The position numbers and the translations under genes are program-made. Under the pieces are notes generated by a model. The model had not been told where the DNA came from. It saw only the letters and a list, made by a program, of their open reading frames with translations, and searched no databases. A stretch of DNA of 64,000 nt from Schinkia azotoformans LMG 9581 (GTDB lineage Bacteria > Bacillota > Bacilli > Bacillales > Bacillaceae_J): positions 30,456 to 94,455 of the forward strand of contig NZ_AJLR01000120.1 of assembly GCF_000307855.1 (NCBI RefSeq), given 5' to 3'. Positions 17,285 through 27,114 of this stretch are shown in pieces (the first letter of the stretch is position 1; every line of letters begins with the position of its first letter).

Positions 17285-18283
17285 TTATTCTAAACCAGCT
17301 TCAACCAGCTCTTGCACCATATCAATCTCAAATCCTAAATCAACTAACATTTGATGGTCAGCTGTACTTTCAGCCCCCTGTGTAGTTAAATAATCTCCAA
17401 CAAAAATAGAATTTGCTGCATATAATCCTAGAGGCTGTAAGCTTCGTAAATTTACTTCCCTGCCACCAGAAATCCGGATTTCTTTATTGGGATTAATGAA
17501 TCTAAACAATGCTAATACTTTTAAACAATATCTAGGATTCAAATCCTTAGTTCTTTCCAACGGAGTTCCATCAATGGCATGAAGAAAGTTTACCGGAATT
17601 GAATCAGCACCAATCGCCTTTGCATTTCGTGCCATACTGATTACATCATTTTTTGTTTCTCGCATTCCCACGATAACACCTGAGCATGGTGAAATCCCCG
17701 CTTCTTTGATCATATTGACGGTATTAACTCGATCATCAAAAGTATGCGAAGTAGTGATGGCTTCATGGTGTTCTCTTGATGTGTTGAGGTTGTGATTATA
17801 TCTGTCAACTCCAGCATCCTTCAATCTTTTAGCTTGTTCCGGCTTCAAAATACCAAGGCACGCACAAACTTTTAGATTGTAATTCTCTTTAATTTCTTTA
17901 ACCGTTTCGACGACAGTGTCTACCTCTCGGTCACTTGGCCCCCGACCACTTGCAACAATGCAGTATGTACCCACATTTAATTTATTAGCTTGGTCTGCCC
18001 CCTTTAACAATGATTCCCTATCTAACATATAGTATTTTTCAATTGGTGCATCGGAAACGGATGATTGTGAGCAATACCCACAATTTTCAGAGCAGTTACC
18101 TGACTTTGCATTCATGATCATATTCAATTTTACCTTTGTTCCATAGAAATGCTTACGAACTTGAAATGCTCCATGAAGCAACTGCAATAAGTCCTCATCT
18201 GGGCATTCTAGTATTGACAATGCCTCCTGATCCGTGATTTCTTCTCCTTTAATAACACGTTCAGCTAATTGAGTCCAATCCAT
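17285..18283 (-). CDS. bioB: Biotin synthase
   Basis: 332 residues. The radical-SAM cluster motif is 'CSENCGYCSQSS' (C-x3-C-x2-C) near 69-76. 'IVASGRGPSDREVD' near 109, 'YNHNLNTSREHHEAITTSHTFDDRVNTV' near 162 and 'SGGREVNL' near 274 are BioB signatures. It inserts sulfur into dethiobiotin, the last step of biotin synthesis. GAGGAGGATTTTAC precedes the ATG. It is divergent from bioY-bioD-bioA with its own BirA operator upstream. Confidence 0.96.
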   Translation of the reverse strand: MDWTQLAERVIKGEEITDQEALSILECPDEDLLQLLHGAFQVRKHFYGTKVKLNMIMNAKSGNCSENCGYCSQSSVSDAPIEKYYMLDRESLLKGADQANKLNVGTYCIVASGRGPSDREVDTVVETVKEIKENYNLKVCACLGILKPEQAKRLKDAGVDRYNHNLNTSREHHEAITTSHTFDDRVNTVNMIKEAGISPCSGVIVGMRETKNDVISMARNAKAIGADSIPVNFLHAIDGTPLERTKDLNPRYCLKVLALFRFINPNKEIRISGGREVNLRSLQPLGLYAANSIFVGDYLTTQGAESTADHQMLVDLGFEIDMVQELVEAGLE

Positions 18284-18308
18284 GTAAAATCCTCCTCTTT
18301 TTTATTTG

Positions 18309-18337
18309 TGTCAACTAATTGTAATTTAAAGTTAACA
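18309..18337. promoter_or_regulatory. BirA operator of bioB
   Basis: TGTCAACT-N13-AGTTAACA, a slightly degenerate form of the Firmicute biotin box TTGTTAACC-N13-GGTTAACAA, lies 26 bases upstream of the bioB start. The spacer length equals that of the better copy before bioY. Confidence 0.75.
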
Positions 18338-18442
18338 TTTTGTAAATTAGAAGATTTGAAAGATTTAATAATATTGGGGGTGTATTTTTAAATGATTACT
18401 TTACAATCGGTTTTACATATGCGAGAATATTCTTGAATTTAA

Positions 18443-18471
18443 TGTTAACCTAAAATTAATTTAGGTTAACA
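18443..18471. promoter_or_regulatory. BirA operator of bioY-bioD-bioA
   Basis: TGTTAACC-N13-GGTTAACA is a perfect 8-bp-arm palindrome ending 4 bases before the AAGGAGAGG of bioY. It matches the biotin-protein-ligase repressor site of Bacillus bio operons. Confidence 0.88.
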
Positions 18472-18486
18472 AAAAGGAGAGGAATT

Positions 18487-19068
18487 ATGGTAAATTCTAA
18501 GACAAGAAATATTGTATTATGTGGATTATTTACAGCCTTAATGGCAGTCGGAGCAAATGTTTCGCCTTTTCTAACAATAGGTGGAGTACCCATTACATTA
18601 CAGCTTATGTTTGCCATTTTGGCCGGGGGGATCTTAGGAAGTCGATTAGGTACACTTGCGATGCTAACTTATATGCTTGTTGGATTAGTTGGTGTACCTG
18701 TATTTGCGCAGTTTAAAGGAGGACCTGCACAATTACTTAGTCCAACATTTGGATTTATTATCTCATTTATTTTTGTCGCTTATGTAACTGGAAAACTAAT
18801 TGCAGACCAAAAATCAGTTACTAAAAAAAACTATATCGGAGCGGGTTTTCTAAGTGTTTTCTGTAATTACATTATTGGAACCAATATGATGTATTTAGCT
18901 TTCAAAATGTGGGCAGCTGCACCTGATGGGTTTAGTTATACGATGGCATGGGGATGGATGGTAGTCTATTTACCATTGGATATAGTCGTTACAACTGTAT
19001 CACTAGTTGTCTTGCCAAAAGTACGCACAGCTTTAAAAAGAACTTATACACCTACAATTGATGTGTAA
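18487..19068 (+). CDS. bioY: Biotin transporter BioY (ECF S component)
   Basis: 193 residues with about six membrane helices. 'SPFLTIGGVPITLQLMFAILAGGILGSRLGTLAMLTYMLVGLVGVPVF' near 26-75 is the BioY core, followed by 'GGPAQLLSPTFGFIISF'. It is the biotin-specific membrane subunit that works alone or with an energy-coupling module. AAGGAGAGG precedes the ATG and a perfect BirA operator lies just upstream. It leads the bioY-bioD-bioA transcription unit, pairing uptake with synthesis under one repressor. Confidence 0.94.
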   Translation: MVNSKTRNIVLCGLFTALMAVGANVSPFLTIGGVPITLQLMFAILAGGILGSRLGTLAMLTYMLVGLVGVPVFAQFKGGPAQLLSPTFGFIISFIFVAYVTGKLIADQKSVTKKNYIGAGFLSVFCNYIIGTNMMYLAFKMWAAAPDGFSYTMAWGWMVVYLPLDIVVTTVSLVVLPKVRTALKRTYTPTIDV

Positions 19069-19096
19069 GAGATTCTAGGAAAAAAGAAGGGATTAT

Positions 19097-19789
19097 ATGG
19101 CACAACATTTTTGGATAGTGGGAACCGATACAGATGTGGGGAAAACGCTAGTAACAGTATACTTTATGCGATGTTTTCAGATGAAGGGGAAAAATGTCAT
19201 ACCCTATAAGCCTGTTCAAACTGGGATTATAACAGAAAATAACAAGTCCTATTATGGGGATACAACATTCTATCAATCTTTAAGTGAAGCGAATTTAATA
19301 GAAAGACATTTAAATAGTTATTCTTTTAAAGAGTCAGCATCCCCTCATTATGCGGCGATGCTGGAAGATTCAGAAATAAAAGGAGAAGTCATATTAGAAC
19401 ACATTAAAAAATTAAAAACTATGTATGACTTTCTGATTTGTGAAGGAGCTGGTGGATTATACGTACCATTAGAGGAGCAACGAGACTATTATTTTCTTCA
19501 TCTGATTAAGCAATCACAGTTGCCGGTGGTTTTGGTTACTCGAACAAAAGTAGGGACAATCAACCATACTTTACTTTCGCTGGAGGCCCTTAAAATGCAA
19601 GATATTCCAATTGTAGGAATTGTTTTCAATGGGTTTGAAGGAACTAATCTTGAAATGAATAATATAGCTACAATTCAGAACTTCGCAAACTTACCTTATC
19701 TTATCATTCCAAAATTAAAAAATCTGTCCGATTTAAAAGATATTCAGATTGAAACTGACAAATTTTTTGAAAGGTTGATGAGCCTATGA
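19097..19789 (+). CDS. bioD: Dethiobiotin synthase
   Basis: 230 residues. The N-terminal P-loop '[10 protein letters not shown]' at about 8-17 is diagnostic of BioD. 'YKPVQTG' near 37, 'ASPHYAA' near 85, and '[11 protein letters not shown]' near 116 follow as expected. It carboxylates and closes diaminopelargonate to dethiobiotin using ATP. The stop overlaps the bioA start (ATGA), so the two are coupled. Confidence 0.95.
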   Translation: MAQHFWIVGTDTDVGKTLVTVYFMRCFQMKGKNVIPYKPVQTGIITENNKSYYGDTTFYQSLSEANLIERHLNSYSFKESASPHYAAMLEDSEIKGEVILEHIKKLKTMYDFLICEGAGGLYVPLEEQRDYYFLHLIKQSQLPVVLVTRTKVGTINHTLLSLEALKMQDIPIVGIVFNGFEGTNLEMNNIATIQNFANLPYLIIPKLKNLSDLKDIQIETDKFFERLMSL

Positions 19790-21147
19790 TTTCTATGATT
19801 TCAAACCTACAAAAACGAGACTTACAGCATGTTTGGCATCCCTGTTCGCAGATGAAGGATTATGAAGATTTACCGCCCATTGTGATCAAAAGCGGGAAAG
19901 GGATTTATTTGTATGATGAAAATGGAAAGCAATATATAGACGCTGTTTCTTCTTGGTGGGTAAATTTATTTGGACATTGTAACGAACGAATTAGTACTGC
20001 CTTAGTCAACCAAGCATTTCAATTAGAACATGCGATATTTGCTAACTTTACACATGAACCAGCCATTTTTCTTGCCGAAAAACTTGTAAAAATCACTCCG
20101 AATGGTTTAAAGAAAGTATTCTTTGCTGATAACGGTTCATCCGCAATAGAGGTAGCCTTAAAAATGAGCTTTCAATATCATATGCAAAAAGATAAGCGGA
20201 AGAAAAAACGCTTTCTGGCTTTAACAGACGCTTATCATGGTGAAACCCTTGGAGCTCTTTCTGTTGGAGGTGTGGGTCTGTATAATGATGTTTTTCGACC
20301 GCTTTTACTAGATACGGAACGAGCACAAGGGCCGGATTGTTTTAGATGTCCGTTTAACGATAGACCAGATCACTGCAGTGCACCATGTTTATCATTTATT
20401 GAGGAAAAATTAGAATTATATCATGAAGAAATAACTGCAATTATAATAGAACCTTTAATACAAGCGGCGGCAGGGATGAAAATGTATCCGCCTTCTTATC
20501 TAAAGAAATTAAAGGAGCTATGTTTGCAATATGATGTACATCTTATTGCGGATGAAATAGCAGTGGGGTTTGGCAGAACAGGGACGATGTTTGCCTGTGA
20601 ACAAGCTGGCATTACCCCTGACTTTATGTGTTTATCAAAAGGATTAACGGGGGGATATCTACCATTATCCGTTGTATTAACCACGGATGATGTATATCAG
20701 GCCTTCTATGATGACTATCATACTATGAAAGCATTTTTGCATTCACATAGTTACACTGGCAATCCGCTAGCTTGTCGAGTGGCCTTAGAGGTCCTGCAAA
20801 TTTTTGAAGAAGATGATTACATCGAGCAGATCCGAGGGAAAAGTACATATATGGATAAGTTAGCTACTGGAGTATTCAATCATCAGGCGTATGTAGGTGA
20901 ATACAGACAAACGGGGATGGTTGGCGCAATCGAATTAGTGAAAGACAAAGAGACAAAGGAACCTTTCCCAAGTGAAGAGAGAATCGGTTATAAAATTTAT
21001 CAAATTGCATTAGAAAATGGACTGCTCTTAAGGCCATTAGGCAACGTCCTTTATTTTATGCCGCCATATGTGATAACAAAAGAAGAAATAAAAACGATGA
21101 TTGAAAAAACAAATAAGGCCATACAGGAGTTTTTTTGTACAAGATAG
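19786..21147 (+). CDS. bioA: Adenosylmethionine-8-amino-7-oxononanoate aminotransferase
   Basis: 453 residues, class III PLP aminotransferase. '[15 protein letters not shown]' near 48, '[15 protein letters not shown]' near 110, '[15 protein letters not shown]' near 148, the PLP Lys in '[14 protein letters not shown]' near 285 and '[14 protein letters not shown]' near 320 all match BioA. It makes 7,8-diaminopelargonate. bioF and pimelate-forming genes (bioI, bioW, bioH) are not in the window, so the first steps are encoded elsewhere or the cell imports precursors. Confidence 0.95.
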   Translation: MISMISNLQKRDLQHVWHPCSQMKDYEDLPPIVIKSGKGIYLYDENGKQYIDAVSSWWVNLFGHCNERISTALVNQAFQLEHAIFANFTHEPAIFLAEKLVKITPNGLKKVFFADNGSSAIEVALKMSFQYHMQKDKRKKKRFLALTDAYHGETLGALSVGGVGLYNDVFRPLLLDTERAQGPDCFRCPFNDRPDHCSAPCLSFIEEKLELYHEEITAIIIEPLIQAAAGMKMYPPSYLKKLKELCLQYDVHLIADEIAVGFGRTGTMFACEQAGITPDFMCLSKGLTGGYLPLSVVLTTDDVYQAFYDDYHTMKAFLHSHSYTGNPLACRVALEVLQIFEEDDYIEQIRGKSTYMDKLATGVFNHQAYVGEYRQTGMVGAIELVKDKETKEPFPSEERIGYKIYQIALENGLLLRPLGNVLYFMPPYVITKEEIKTMIEKTNKAIQEFFCTR

Positions 21148-21249
21148 TTGAAAAACAAAAGCTATTTTCCTGCATTATGTAGGTTTAAATCAACAAATCC
21201 GCCGGGTTATAATGAATTTACAGAAAATTATTAAAATGAGGTGGATAAA

Positions 21250-22425
21250 TTGAAAGAGATCGTTTTATTAGAAGGATCAAGAACACCATTTACGGAGATT
21301 TCCGGTTCATTTCGCGAGATTAAGGCAACTGATTTAGGGGCAATAGCAGCAAGGGAGGCTATCAAAAAGGCGAATATTACTCTAGAGGAAATTGATCAAG
21401 TAGTGTTTGGAAATGTACAGCAGTCAAGTAAGGATGCACATTTATTAGCAAGACATGTAGGTTTAAAAGCAGGTACTCCAATTAACGTTCCTGCATTAAC
21501 AATCAATCGCCTTTGTGGTTCAGGACTTGAATCCATTTTAACTTCGGCAAGATATATTTTAACAGGAGAAGCTAATGTTGCACTTGCTGGTGGGGCAGAA
21601 AACATGAGCCAGGTGCCACATGTCATTCCTGGTATGAGGTGGGGGAAGCCACTAGGTCCCTTAGTTGTAGAGGATTGGGTGTTTGATGGTCTTTATGATA
21701 CTTACGGAGACTGTACAATGGCAGATACAGCTGAAAACTTGGCTGAAAAATACGGTTTAACAAGAGAAGAAATTGATCAACACGCACTTTCAAGTCATGA
21801 ACGCGCGATTCAAGCTAGAGAAAAGGGTTATTTACAAGAAGAGATTGTTCCAGTAACGGTCAAGGGTAGAAAAGGTGATATCGTAATTGAACACGATGAA
21901 CATATTCGAAATACAAGCCTAGAGCAGTTAGCAAAGCTAAAACCGCGTTTCCGTGAAGGTGGTGTTGTGACACCTGGTAATGCAAGTGGCATGGTTGATG
22001 GTGGAGCTGCTGTTGTTCTTACATCAAGTGATTATGCTGAAAAAAGAGGATTAAAACCGATTGCCCGTTTAGTGTCTTGGGAAGTAGTTGGTGTTGAACC
22101 AAAGTACATGGGAATTGGACCTGTACAAGCTATTCAAGGAGCATTGAAAAAAGCAAATCTAACTGTGGCAGACCTTGATTTAATTGAAATTAACGAGGCA
22201 TTCTCCGCACAATATTTAGCATGTCAAAAAGAATTAGGGTTTGATCTTGAAAAAGGCAACGTAAATGGTGGTGCGGTTGCGATTGGTCATCCACTTGCGG
22301 CAAGTGGTACCAGAATTACAACAGCACTTGTTTATGAATTAAGAAGAAGAAATAAGAAATATGGTGCTTCAGCTGTTTGTATTGGCGGGGGCCAAGGCAT
22401 TGCAGCAATTTGGGAAGCATTGTAA
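21250..22425 (+). CDS. Acetyl-CoA C-acetyltransferase (thiolase)
   Basis: 391 residues from TTG 21250. TGAGGTGG at 21236-21244 is the ribosome binding site, which would be consumed by the alternative GTG at 21241. The TTG start puts the acylated Cys of 'NRLCGSG' at position 89, the classical thiolase number. 'NEAFSAQ' and 'NGGAVAIGHPLAASG' (active-site His) and 'CIGGGQGIA' (second Cys) are present. It condenses or cleaves acyl-CoA, in fatty-acid or ketone metabolism. It stands 90 bases behind bioA without a visible terminator; a link to biotin precursor synthesis is only positional. Confidence 0.93.
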   Translation: MKEIVLLEGSRTPFTEISGSFREIKATDLGAIAAREAIKKANITLEEIDQVVFGNVQQSSKDAHLLARHVGLKAGTPINVPALTINRLCGSGLESILTSARYILTGEANVALAGGAENMSQVPHVIPGMRWGKPLGPLVVEDWVFDGLYDTYGDCTMADTAENLAEKYGLTREEIDQHALSSHERAIQAREKGYLQEEIVPVTVKGRKGDIVIEHDEHIRNTSLEQLAKLKPRFREGGVVTPGNASGMVDGGAAVVLTSSDYAEKRGLKPIARLVSWEVVGVEPKYMGIGPVQAIQGALKKANLTVADLDLIEINEAFSAQYLACQKELGFDLEKGNVNGGAVAIGHPLAASGTRITTALVYELRRRNKKYGASAVCIGGGQGIAAIWEAL

Positions 22426-22487
22426 ATAGCACAAAAATAGAATTATATCAAATTTTGTATGCAATTTAGCCTATAGCAACAGGCCAT

Positions 22488-22537
22488 AAAAGGCACAATG
22501 AGCAGTTAAGTTAGTATCTGCAAATTAGTGCCTTTTT
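22488..22537 (+). terminator. Probable terminator after the thiolase
   Basis: AAAAGGCAC pairs with GTGCCTTTT(T), but the loop is about 31 bases long, so efficiency is uncertain. Confidence 0.45.
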
Positions 22538-22552
22538 CGTCATAACTTCAAT

Positions 22553-22711
22553 TTACTTCACAAACTCCCTAAATTCATTAACCAATTGCTTTACTCCATT
22601 ATAAAGAATCGCTCCATCAATACCGCCTAGGAGAAATTTGAATCCCATATTTAAAGTTTGCCCCTGTGTGGGGTTAGTGCTGTGTTCATTTATCAGCTAA
22701 TGATACGAAGA
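22553..22711 (-). pseudogene. C-terminal remnant of an aldolase-like gene (HpcH/HpaI type suspected)
   Basis: On the minus strand an open frame ends at TAA 22553-22555 and reads '...GQTLNMGFKFLLGGIDGAILYNGVKQLVNEFREFVK'. This looks like the final strand-helix unit of an HpcH/HpaI or related class II aldolase ('GfkfvlgG.DgaiL..g...lv.eFr'). A stop lies about 50 codons upstream and there is no start with a ribosome binding site. The rest of the gene is absent. The family assignment is tentative. Confidence 0.35.
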
Positions 22712-22798
22712 AGAAACTTGGTGATTAAGCAACAACTGGAGGTTGGTCGGGATTGAAGTAAAGAAAGCAGGGAAGTAAATGATGCTCGCCTGCTTCCA

Positions 22799-22999
22799 TT
22801 ATTGTATACTTATTTGTTTTGCGAATTTTTCCAAACAATCTTTACAAATACATGCTTTGCGGAGTTTTTCCTCTGGTATCAGGTCAAAGATTTCCTGAGG
22901 AAATGCCTCTGTACTGCACCAACATGTTGACTCTCTTAATTCATTCCCACATTGATTGTCTTGCCCACAAATCGGACACTTTTTTGGATTGATCTCCAT
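22799..22999 (-). CDS. Cysteine-rich CWC-type small protein
   Basis: 66 residues with nine cysteines arranged CPICGQDNQCG...CWC...CICKDCL, the pattern of the cysteine-rich CWC family, presumed zinc-binding. No signal peptide. GGGAGGTG precedes the ATG. Function unknown. It stands alone between a gene remnant and an acetyltransferase on the same strand, 35 bases downstream of the latter. Confidence 0.78.
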   Translation of the reverse strand: MEINPKKCPICGQDNQCGNELRESTCWCSTEAFPQEIFDLIPEEKLRKACICKDCLEKFAKQISIQ

Positions 23000-23034
23000 T
23001 TATTTATACACCTCCCAATAGAATAGTAATTTAA

Positions 23035-23472
23035 TTATTTCAGAGACTTTTTAAATACAAAACTAACTTTATCGTAATTCATTTTTTCTTCGTAAAAGCG
23101 GTGGGCGTCTGTTCGTTGTAGGCCAGATGACAATGCAACTGCTTCATAATGATTGGCTTTTGCCCATTCGTGGACATGCGACAGGAGTTTTTCTCCATAG
23201 CCCTTGGAGCGCGTAGTTGAGTCAGTAACTAAATCGCAAATCCAGATGTATTTACCATAATACAGCGTGATCATTGGTTGAAAACCGACAACGGCAACGA
23301 TTTCTCCATTATCATATAGGGCAAACATACGATAATCTTCTTTTTCCTGCGCTTCGTTAACTAAGGTAAGATAAGTCGCCTCATTTAAATGAGTTCGAAG
23401 CTGCTTCATTACTGGAAAGGCCTGAAGAATTTCTTCTTGGGTTTGTAGTTCTTTTATCATTAGGGTATCCAT
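23035..23472 (-). CDS. GNAT-family N-acetyltransferase
   Basis: 145 residues. The acetyl-CoA-binding motif A is seen in '[32 protein letters not shown]' near 78-109, and motif B in '[31 protein letters not shown]' near 112 on. Typical single-domain length. AAAGGAG lies 7 bases before the ATG. The acceptor substrate cannot be told from sequence. Confidence 0.88.
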   Translation of the reverse strand: MDTLMIKELQTQEEILQAFPVMKQLRTHLNEATYLTLVNEAQEKEDYRMFALYDNGEIVAVVGFQPMITLYYGKYIWICDLVTDSTTRSKGYGEKLLSHVHEWAKANHYEAVALSSGLQRTDAHRFYEEKMNYDKVSFVFKKSLK

Positions 23473-23689
23473 ATGGTGGCTCCTTTAATTTTTCCATAGA
23501 ACCGGATAAATGAGTTTGGGAACGTAGCTTAATTTTTAACTAATCAAGGAGTTCCGTTCGTTAAACGTTAAGCGTAAGGGCGTAAGGCGTGAAGCGAGAT
23601 CCGTTTGCTACACCATTTGGCCTAAAGGAAAATTGAATACTTTGTTACCCACAAAGATAAGGGGCGCTAACACTTCCCAACTCATTTGG

Positions 23690-23741
23690 TGCATAAGCAC
23701 CCATGAAGGCATCCCATAGATGCCCTCAAAGCTACTTATGC
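23690..23741. other. Nested inverted repeat at the end of the DIP1984 gene
   Basis: GCATAAG...CTTATGC arms enclose a second hairpin GGCATC-CCATA-GATGCC. It overlaps the stop codon region of the minus-strand gene and has no clean T run, so it may act as a 3' stabilising structure or weak terminator. The remaining intergenic sequence to 23473 shows nothing I recognise. Confidence 0.35.
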
Positions 23742-24257
23742 CTCTAAATATTTAGCTGCAAGTGGGACTTCGATTTCAACCGTATAATTCACTTTATCAA
23801 TCCGGCTAGAAAGTAATTCCACCTGTCTTGATAGTTTTTCAGCTTGCTTTTTATATGCCGCAGGATCGAATAAAGCGATTCGTTCCATGATAGCGCCTGA
23901 GCGGTGATGAACATTGTATTCACGTTTTTGGGTTGTAGCCATCATTTTAAGGAGATCCAAACGTTCACGAAGCTGCTTTGCCGTTTCAATTGCCCTTGTC
24001 ATCGAAATCGAACTGCCATCCCATTCTACTTGATTATGTAAATTAGCCTGTTGAATGCTTTCTTTTAATTCCAATAAATCCTGCTGAATGTCTGTAAACT
24101 CTTGTAAAACAACCTTAACTGTCCGTTCAAATGGTGTATATGTTTCACCTTTTGGTACTTCAATGACATGGATGTTGATAAGTTCAACATGAAGGTCACT
24201 TACTTTTTTGTGGAGACTTGAAAGTAGATTTATAGCTTGTGCTAGTGTAATTTTCAT
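23736..24257 (-). CDS. DIP1984-family protein
   Basis: 173 residues from the ATG at 24257, which follows GAAAGGACTG; an ATG 24 bases earlier has no site. The protein is nearly all helical: 'ITLAQAINLLSSLHKKVSDLHVEL', a Gln/Glu-rich middle 'LQEFTDIQQDLLELKESIQQANLHNQVEWDG', and 'AKQLRERLDLLKMMATTQKREYNVHHRSGA' before a final helix pair. This layout matches the DIP1984 family found in septicolysin-like and uncharacterised cytosolic proteins. No signal peptide. Function unknown. Confidence 0.65.
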   Translation of the reverse strand: MKITLAQAINLLSSLHKKVSDLHVELINIHVIEVPKGETYTPFERTVKVVLQEFTDIQQDLLELKESIQQANLHNQVEWDGSSISMTRAIETAKQLRERLDLLKMMATTQKREYNVHHRSGAIMERIALFDPAAYKKQAEKLSRQVELLSSRIDKVNYTVEIEVPLAAKYLEA

Positions 24258-24460
24258 AGAAACAGTCCTTTCATAAAACAATAAAACATATTATTTATAA
24301 TAACACAATTTCCACAAACATCCAAATTGAAGTTTAATATAGTGTAATTTTGGAGATAAATAGTAGCATTAATTCGTTCTTACTATTATTTAACGATTTA
24401 AATCGCTAACTCTTTCATTTACAATTATAAATAGTAGAAATTATCGAAGGATGATGAATT

Positions 24461-25948
24461 TTGGATGTAACGATGAAGAAAATTATCGAGGCTAGTTATT
24501 TAACAGCCGATAGTGCGGCCCATTATCGGACAATTTTAAGATATTTTTATCACCAACATGAACGGATGAGAGATTATATTTCTCCAGAAGAATTACTAGA
24601 TTATTTACGTTCCATTCCGGTATTTTTAGATTATCAGGAGGAACAGCTTCATCAGCAGTTAGCGCAGTTAGTGAAGTGGAACAATTTAATAGCACGTCAG
24701 GATATGACCAACGCGAAAACGATTGAAGAATATAAAAAGAAAAGATTCCGCTATCAATGCACACCGTACACTGTTGAAATTGAAAGAATGCTAGTCCAAT
24801 TAGAAAAAATCGGTGATACTTTTCAAGGCTCTTTAGAGCGTTCACAATTTGACCGTCTTCTTCAAGCATTAACTTCCTTGCAAACCGAAATTGAGCATGA
24901 ACTGAAAAAGCCGGCGGAAGAGTACATGCGGATATGGGAGGATGTCTTTCGTTATTTTCAATCGATTCGTACAAGTACGGCTGACTATATTGCTTATATT
25001 AATAGCGAACAGACGGACCAACGGATGCAAACGGAAGCTTTTCTAGTCTATAAAAACCAGTTTACAACGTATTTGCGGGATTTTATTGTGTCTTTACAAA
25101 AAACTTCATTACAAATCCAGCAACTTTTAACGGAATTAGCAACTGAAAAAATGCAACCCTATTTTCAAAAACTAATTGATCATCGCATGTCAATTCCGCG
25201 TCTCGAAGATGTATCGACTTCAAAAGAAGATTGGTTGCTTGAGTATACAGAATATTGGGATTCTCTAAGACAGTGGTTTTTAGGTTCGATACATCATCAA
25301 AGTGAGCTCGATGTCCTGCAGTGGCAAACAAATGAAATGATTCGCAGAATGACAAGGTATGTGCAACGAATTGGCGAAAGGCAGCAGCATTTCCGTAGCC
25401 GTAAAAAGGATTATTTGCAACTGGCGAAATGGTTTGGGGAGAGCAAGAACTTGAGCGAAGCCCACAAGTTATCTGCTGTAGTATTTGGCTCGATGACAAT
25501 CAAGCATCTTCAGCTTGAGGAAGGGACTACGGAAAATCTTCACGTAGATCCATGGGATGAAACTCCAACAGAGCTAACGATTAAACCGCGAACGACACGT
25601 TATCGGGAAAAAACAAAGCCGGGATCGTTTCAGGCCAATGACGAAAAGAAAAGAGAACAACGTAAGAAGTACTTAGAAGAACGCGGCCAAGAGAAAAGAA
25701 TAATCGAAAAATATGTGACACAAGGTACCATTGAACTGTCTTCATTATCAACAGTTGAGCCATTCGTGCGTAAAGTGCTCTTAGGCTGGATTGGGAAATC
25801 AATGGCAAGTAAAGATCGCATCGTGAAGACAGATTATGGGTTCCATGTAAAAGTCAAACTTAAACAAGATCAAATGATAACGTTAAAAGCAGAGGATGGC
25901 GATCTCACAATGCCGAATGCAACCATAGTATTTGAAGAAATAAGGTGA
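24461..25948 (+). CDS. jetA: Wadjet type I anti-plasmid system subunit JetA (kleisin-like)
   Basis: 495 residues, TIGR02677/DUF2397-type. It starts 'IIEASYLTADSAAHYRTILRYFYHQHERMRDYISPEELLDYLR', and has long helical segments to about 330 and a C-terminal winged-helix-like part. It is the kleisin of the JetABC SMC-like complex. TTG 24461 is chosen because GAAGGATG lies 7-8 bases upstream; ATG 24473 is the alternative. Four genes follow in the canonical order with overlaps of 4, 8 and 8 bases, an intact operon. Wadjet loops and cuts closed circular plasmids. Confidence 0.9.
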   Translation: MDVTMKKIIEASYLTADSAAHYRTILRYFYHQHERMRDYISPEELLDYLRSIPVFLDYQEEQLHQQLAQLVKWNNLIARQDMTNAKTIEEYKKKRFRYQCTPYTVEIERMLVQLEKIGDTFQGSLERSQFDRLLQALTSLQTEIEHELKKPAEEYMRIWEDVFRYFQSIRTSTADYIAYINSEQTDQRMQTEAFLVYKNQFTTYLRDFIVSLQKTSLQIQQLLTELATEKMQPYFQKLIDHRMSIPRLEDVSTSKEDWLLEYTEYWDSLRQWFLGSIHHQSELDVLQWQTNEMIRRMTRYVQRIGERQQHFRSRKKDYLQLAKWFGESKNLSEAHKLSAVVFGSMTIKHLQLEEGTTENLHVDPWDETPTELTIKPRTTRYREKTKPGSFQANDEKKREQRKKYLEERGQEKRIIEKYVTQGTIELSSLSTVEPFVRKVLLGWIGKSMASKDRIVKTDYGFHVKVKLKQDQMITLKAEDGDLTMPNATIVFEEIR

Positions 25949-27114
25949 CGAAAATGGAACAAACGCAACTTTTTGATGAAAAAGCAATTCAGGGAATGGA
26001 CCTATTGTTCCACTATTATTGGATTTTGCGGGCAGACCAGCCCGAATGGTATCAATTAATTCGTGAACGCGAAAAAGTACTGCGCCGCTATATTAGTGAG
26101 AAGTTTGGCTTACGCTTAATCATCCATCAGCATTTTATTAAATTGGAAAAAATTCCAGTAGAACCTGAAAGTTGGATGGGGATTCAAGACTTTCAAGAAC
26201 AGATGGATTATGCGATTTTTTGCTGTGCTCTTTCTTTTTTGGAAGGAAAAGAAGTGGATGAACAATTTCTTCTATCTGAGTTATGTCAAGATATCCAAGC
26301 CGATTATCCAAGTGAGTTTCCGTTAGATTGGACGGTGTACATCCACCGCAAATCATTGATTAGGGCTGTCAAAGTTTTGCTAGATTTTCAACTCATTCGC
26401 ACGATTGATGGCGATATCAGCCGTTTTGACCACAATGAAGAACAAGAAGTATTATACGAAGCGACTGTGTACAGCCGTTATTTTATGAGAACCTATCCGG
26501 ATGATTTTTCTAATTATGAACATTGGGAAGAGCTGCTGCATGATGATTGGAAGCTTAATCAGGAGGATGAACGGAGGAAGCGAGTATACCGTAAACTATT
26601 TTTCTCACCAGGCCTGCAGCGTCAGGACCAACAAGATCAAGATTTTCTATATATTCGGAATTTCAGAAACCGCTTAGCAGAAGATATTGAAAAGCATAGT
26701 GACTATAAGCTGCATGTCTTTAAAAATACTGCTTTTTTATCAATTTCAGAAGCGAGACAATATCATCAGCTTTTTCCAAATACAAAGGCATCAACGGATC
26801 TAATTTTGCAGTTATCTAGTTATTTTCATAGAAATCTACAACGTTTTCAGCCTAACGAAAATGGGGAATTATTGCTGACGATTGGGGAATTTGAACAAAT
26901 CATTGATGATGTACGGAACCGATTTGGTATAGGATGGGCGAAGTATTTTCGGGATATGAGCACAAATGCGATTTGCAGTGAACTCATAAGTGCGATGAAC
27001 GAGTGGATGATGGTTGAGGAGGACTCTTCCTTTATTCGGATTCGACCACTGGTTGGGATCATAACAGGGAAGTATCCTGTTGATTTTGAAGGAGGAGAGA
27101 AGATTGATGACTGA
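25945..27114 (+). CDS. jetB: Wadjet subunit JetB (kite-like)
   Basis: 389 residues, TIGR02678/DUF2398-type. 'FDEKAIQGMDLLFHYYWILRADQPEWYQLIREREKVLRRYISEKFGLRLIIHQHFIKLEKIP' (read in parts) is the family N-terminus; 'FSNYEHWEELLHDDWKLNQEDERRKRVYRKLFFSPGL' follows in the middle. It is the dimeric KITE-like partner that binds JetA. Its start overlaps jetA by 4 bases and its end overlaps jetC by 8. Confidence 0.9.
   Translation: MTKMEQTQLFDEKAIQGMDLLFHYYWILRADQPEWYQLIREREKVLRRYISEKFGLRLIIHQHFIKLEKIPVEPESWMGIQDFQEQMDYAIFCCALSFLEGKEVDEQFLLSELCQDIQADYPSEFPLDWTVYIHRKSLIRAVKVLLDFQLIRTIDGDISRFDHNEEQEVLYEATVYSRYFMRTYPDDFSNYEHWEELLHDDWKLNQEDERRKRVYRKLFFSPGLQRQDQQDQDFLYIRNFRNRLAEDIEKHSDYKLHVFKNTAFLSISEARQYHQLFPNTKASTDLILQLSSYFHRNLQRFQPNENGELLLTIGEFEQIIDDVRNRFGIGWAKYFRDMSTNAICSELISAMNEWMMVEEDSSFIRIRPLVGIITGKYPVDFEGGEKIDD

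Noticed and set aside
23520..23620. Short repeated CGTAAG/GCGTAAGG strings suggesting a tandem repeat or tRNA
   Set aside because: The units are too short and irregular, and no cloverleaf or conserved T-loop could be found.
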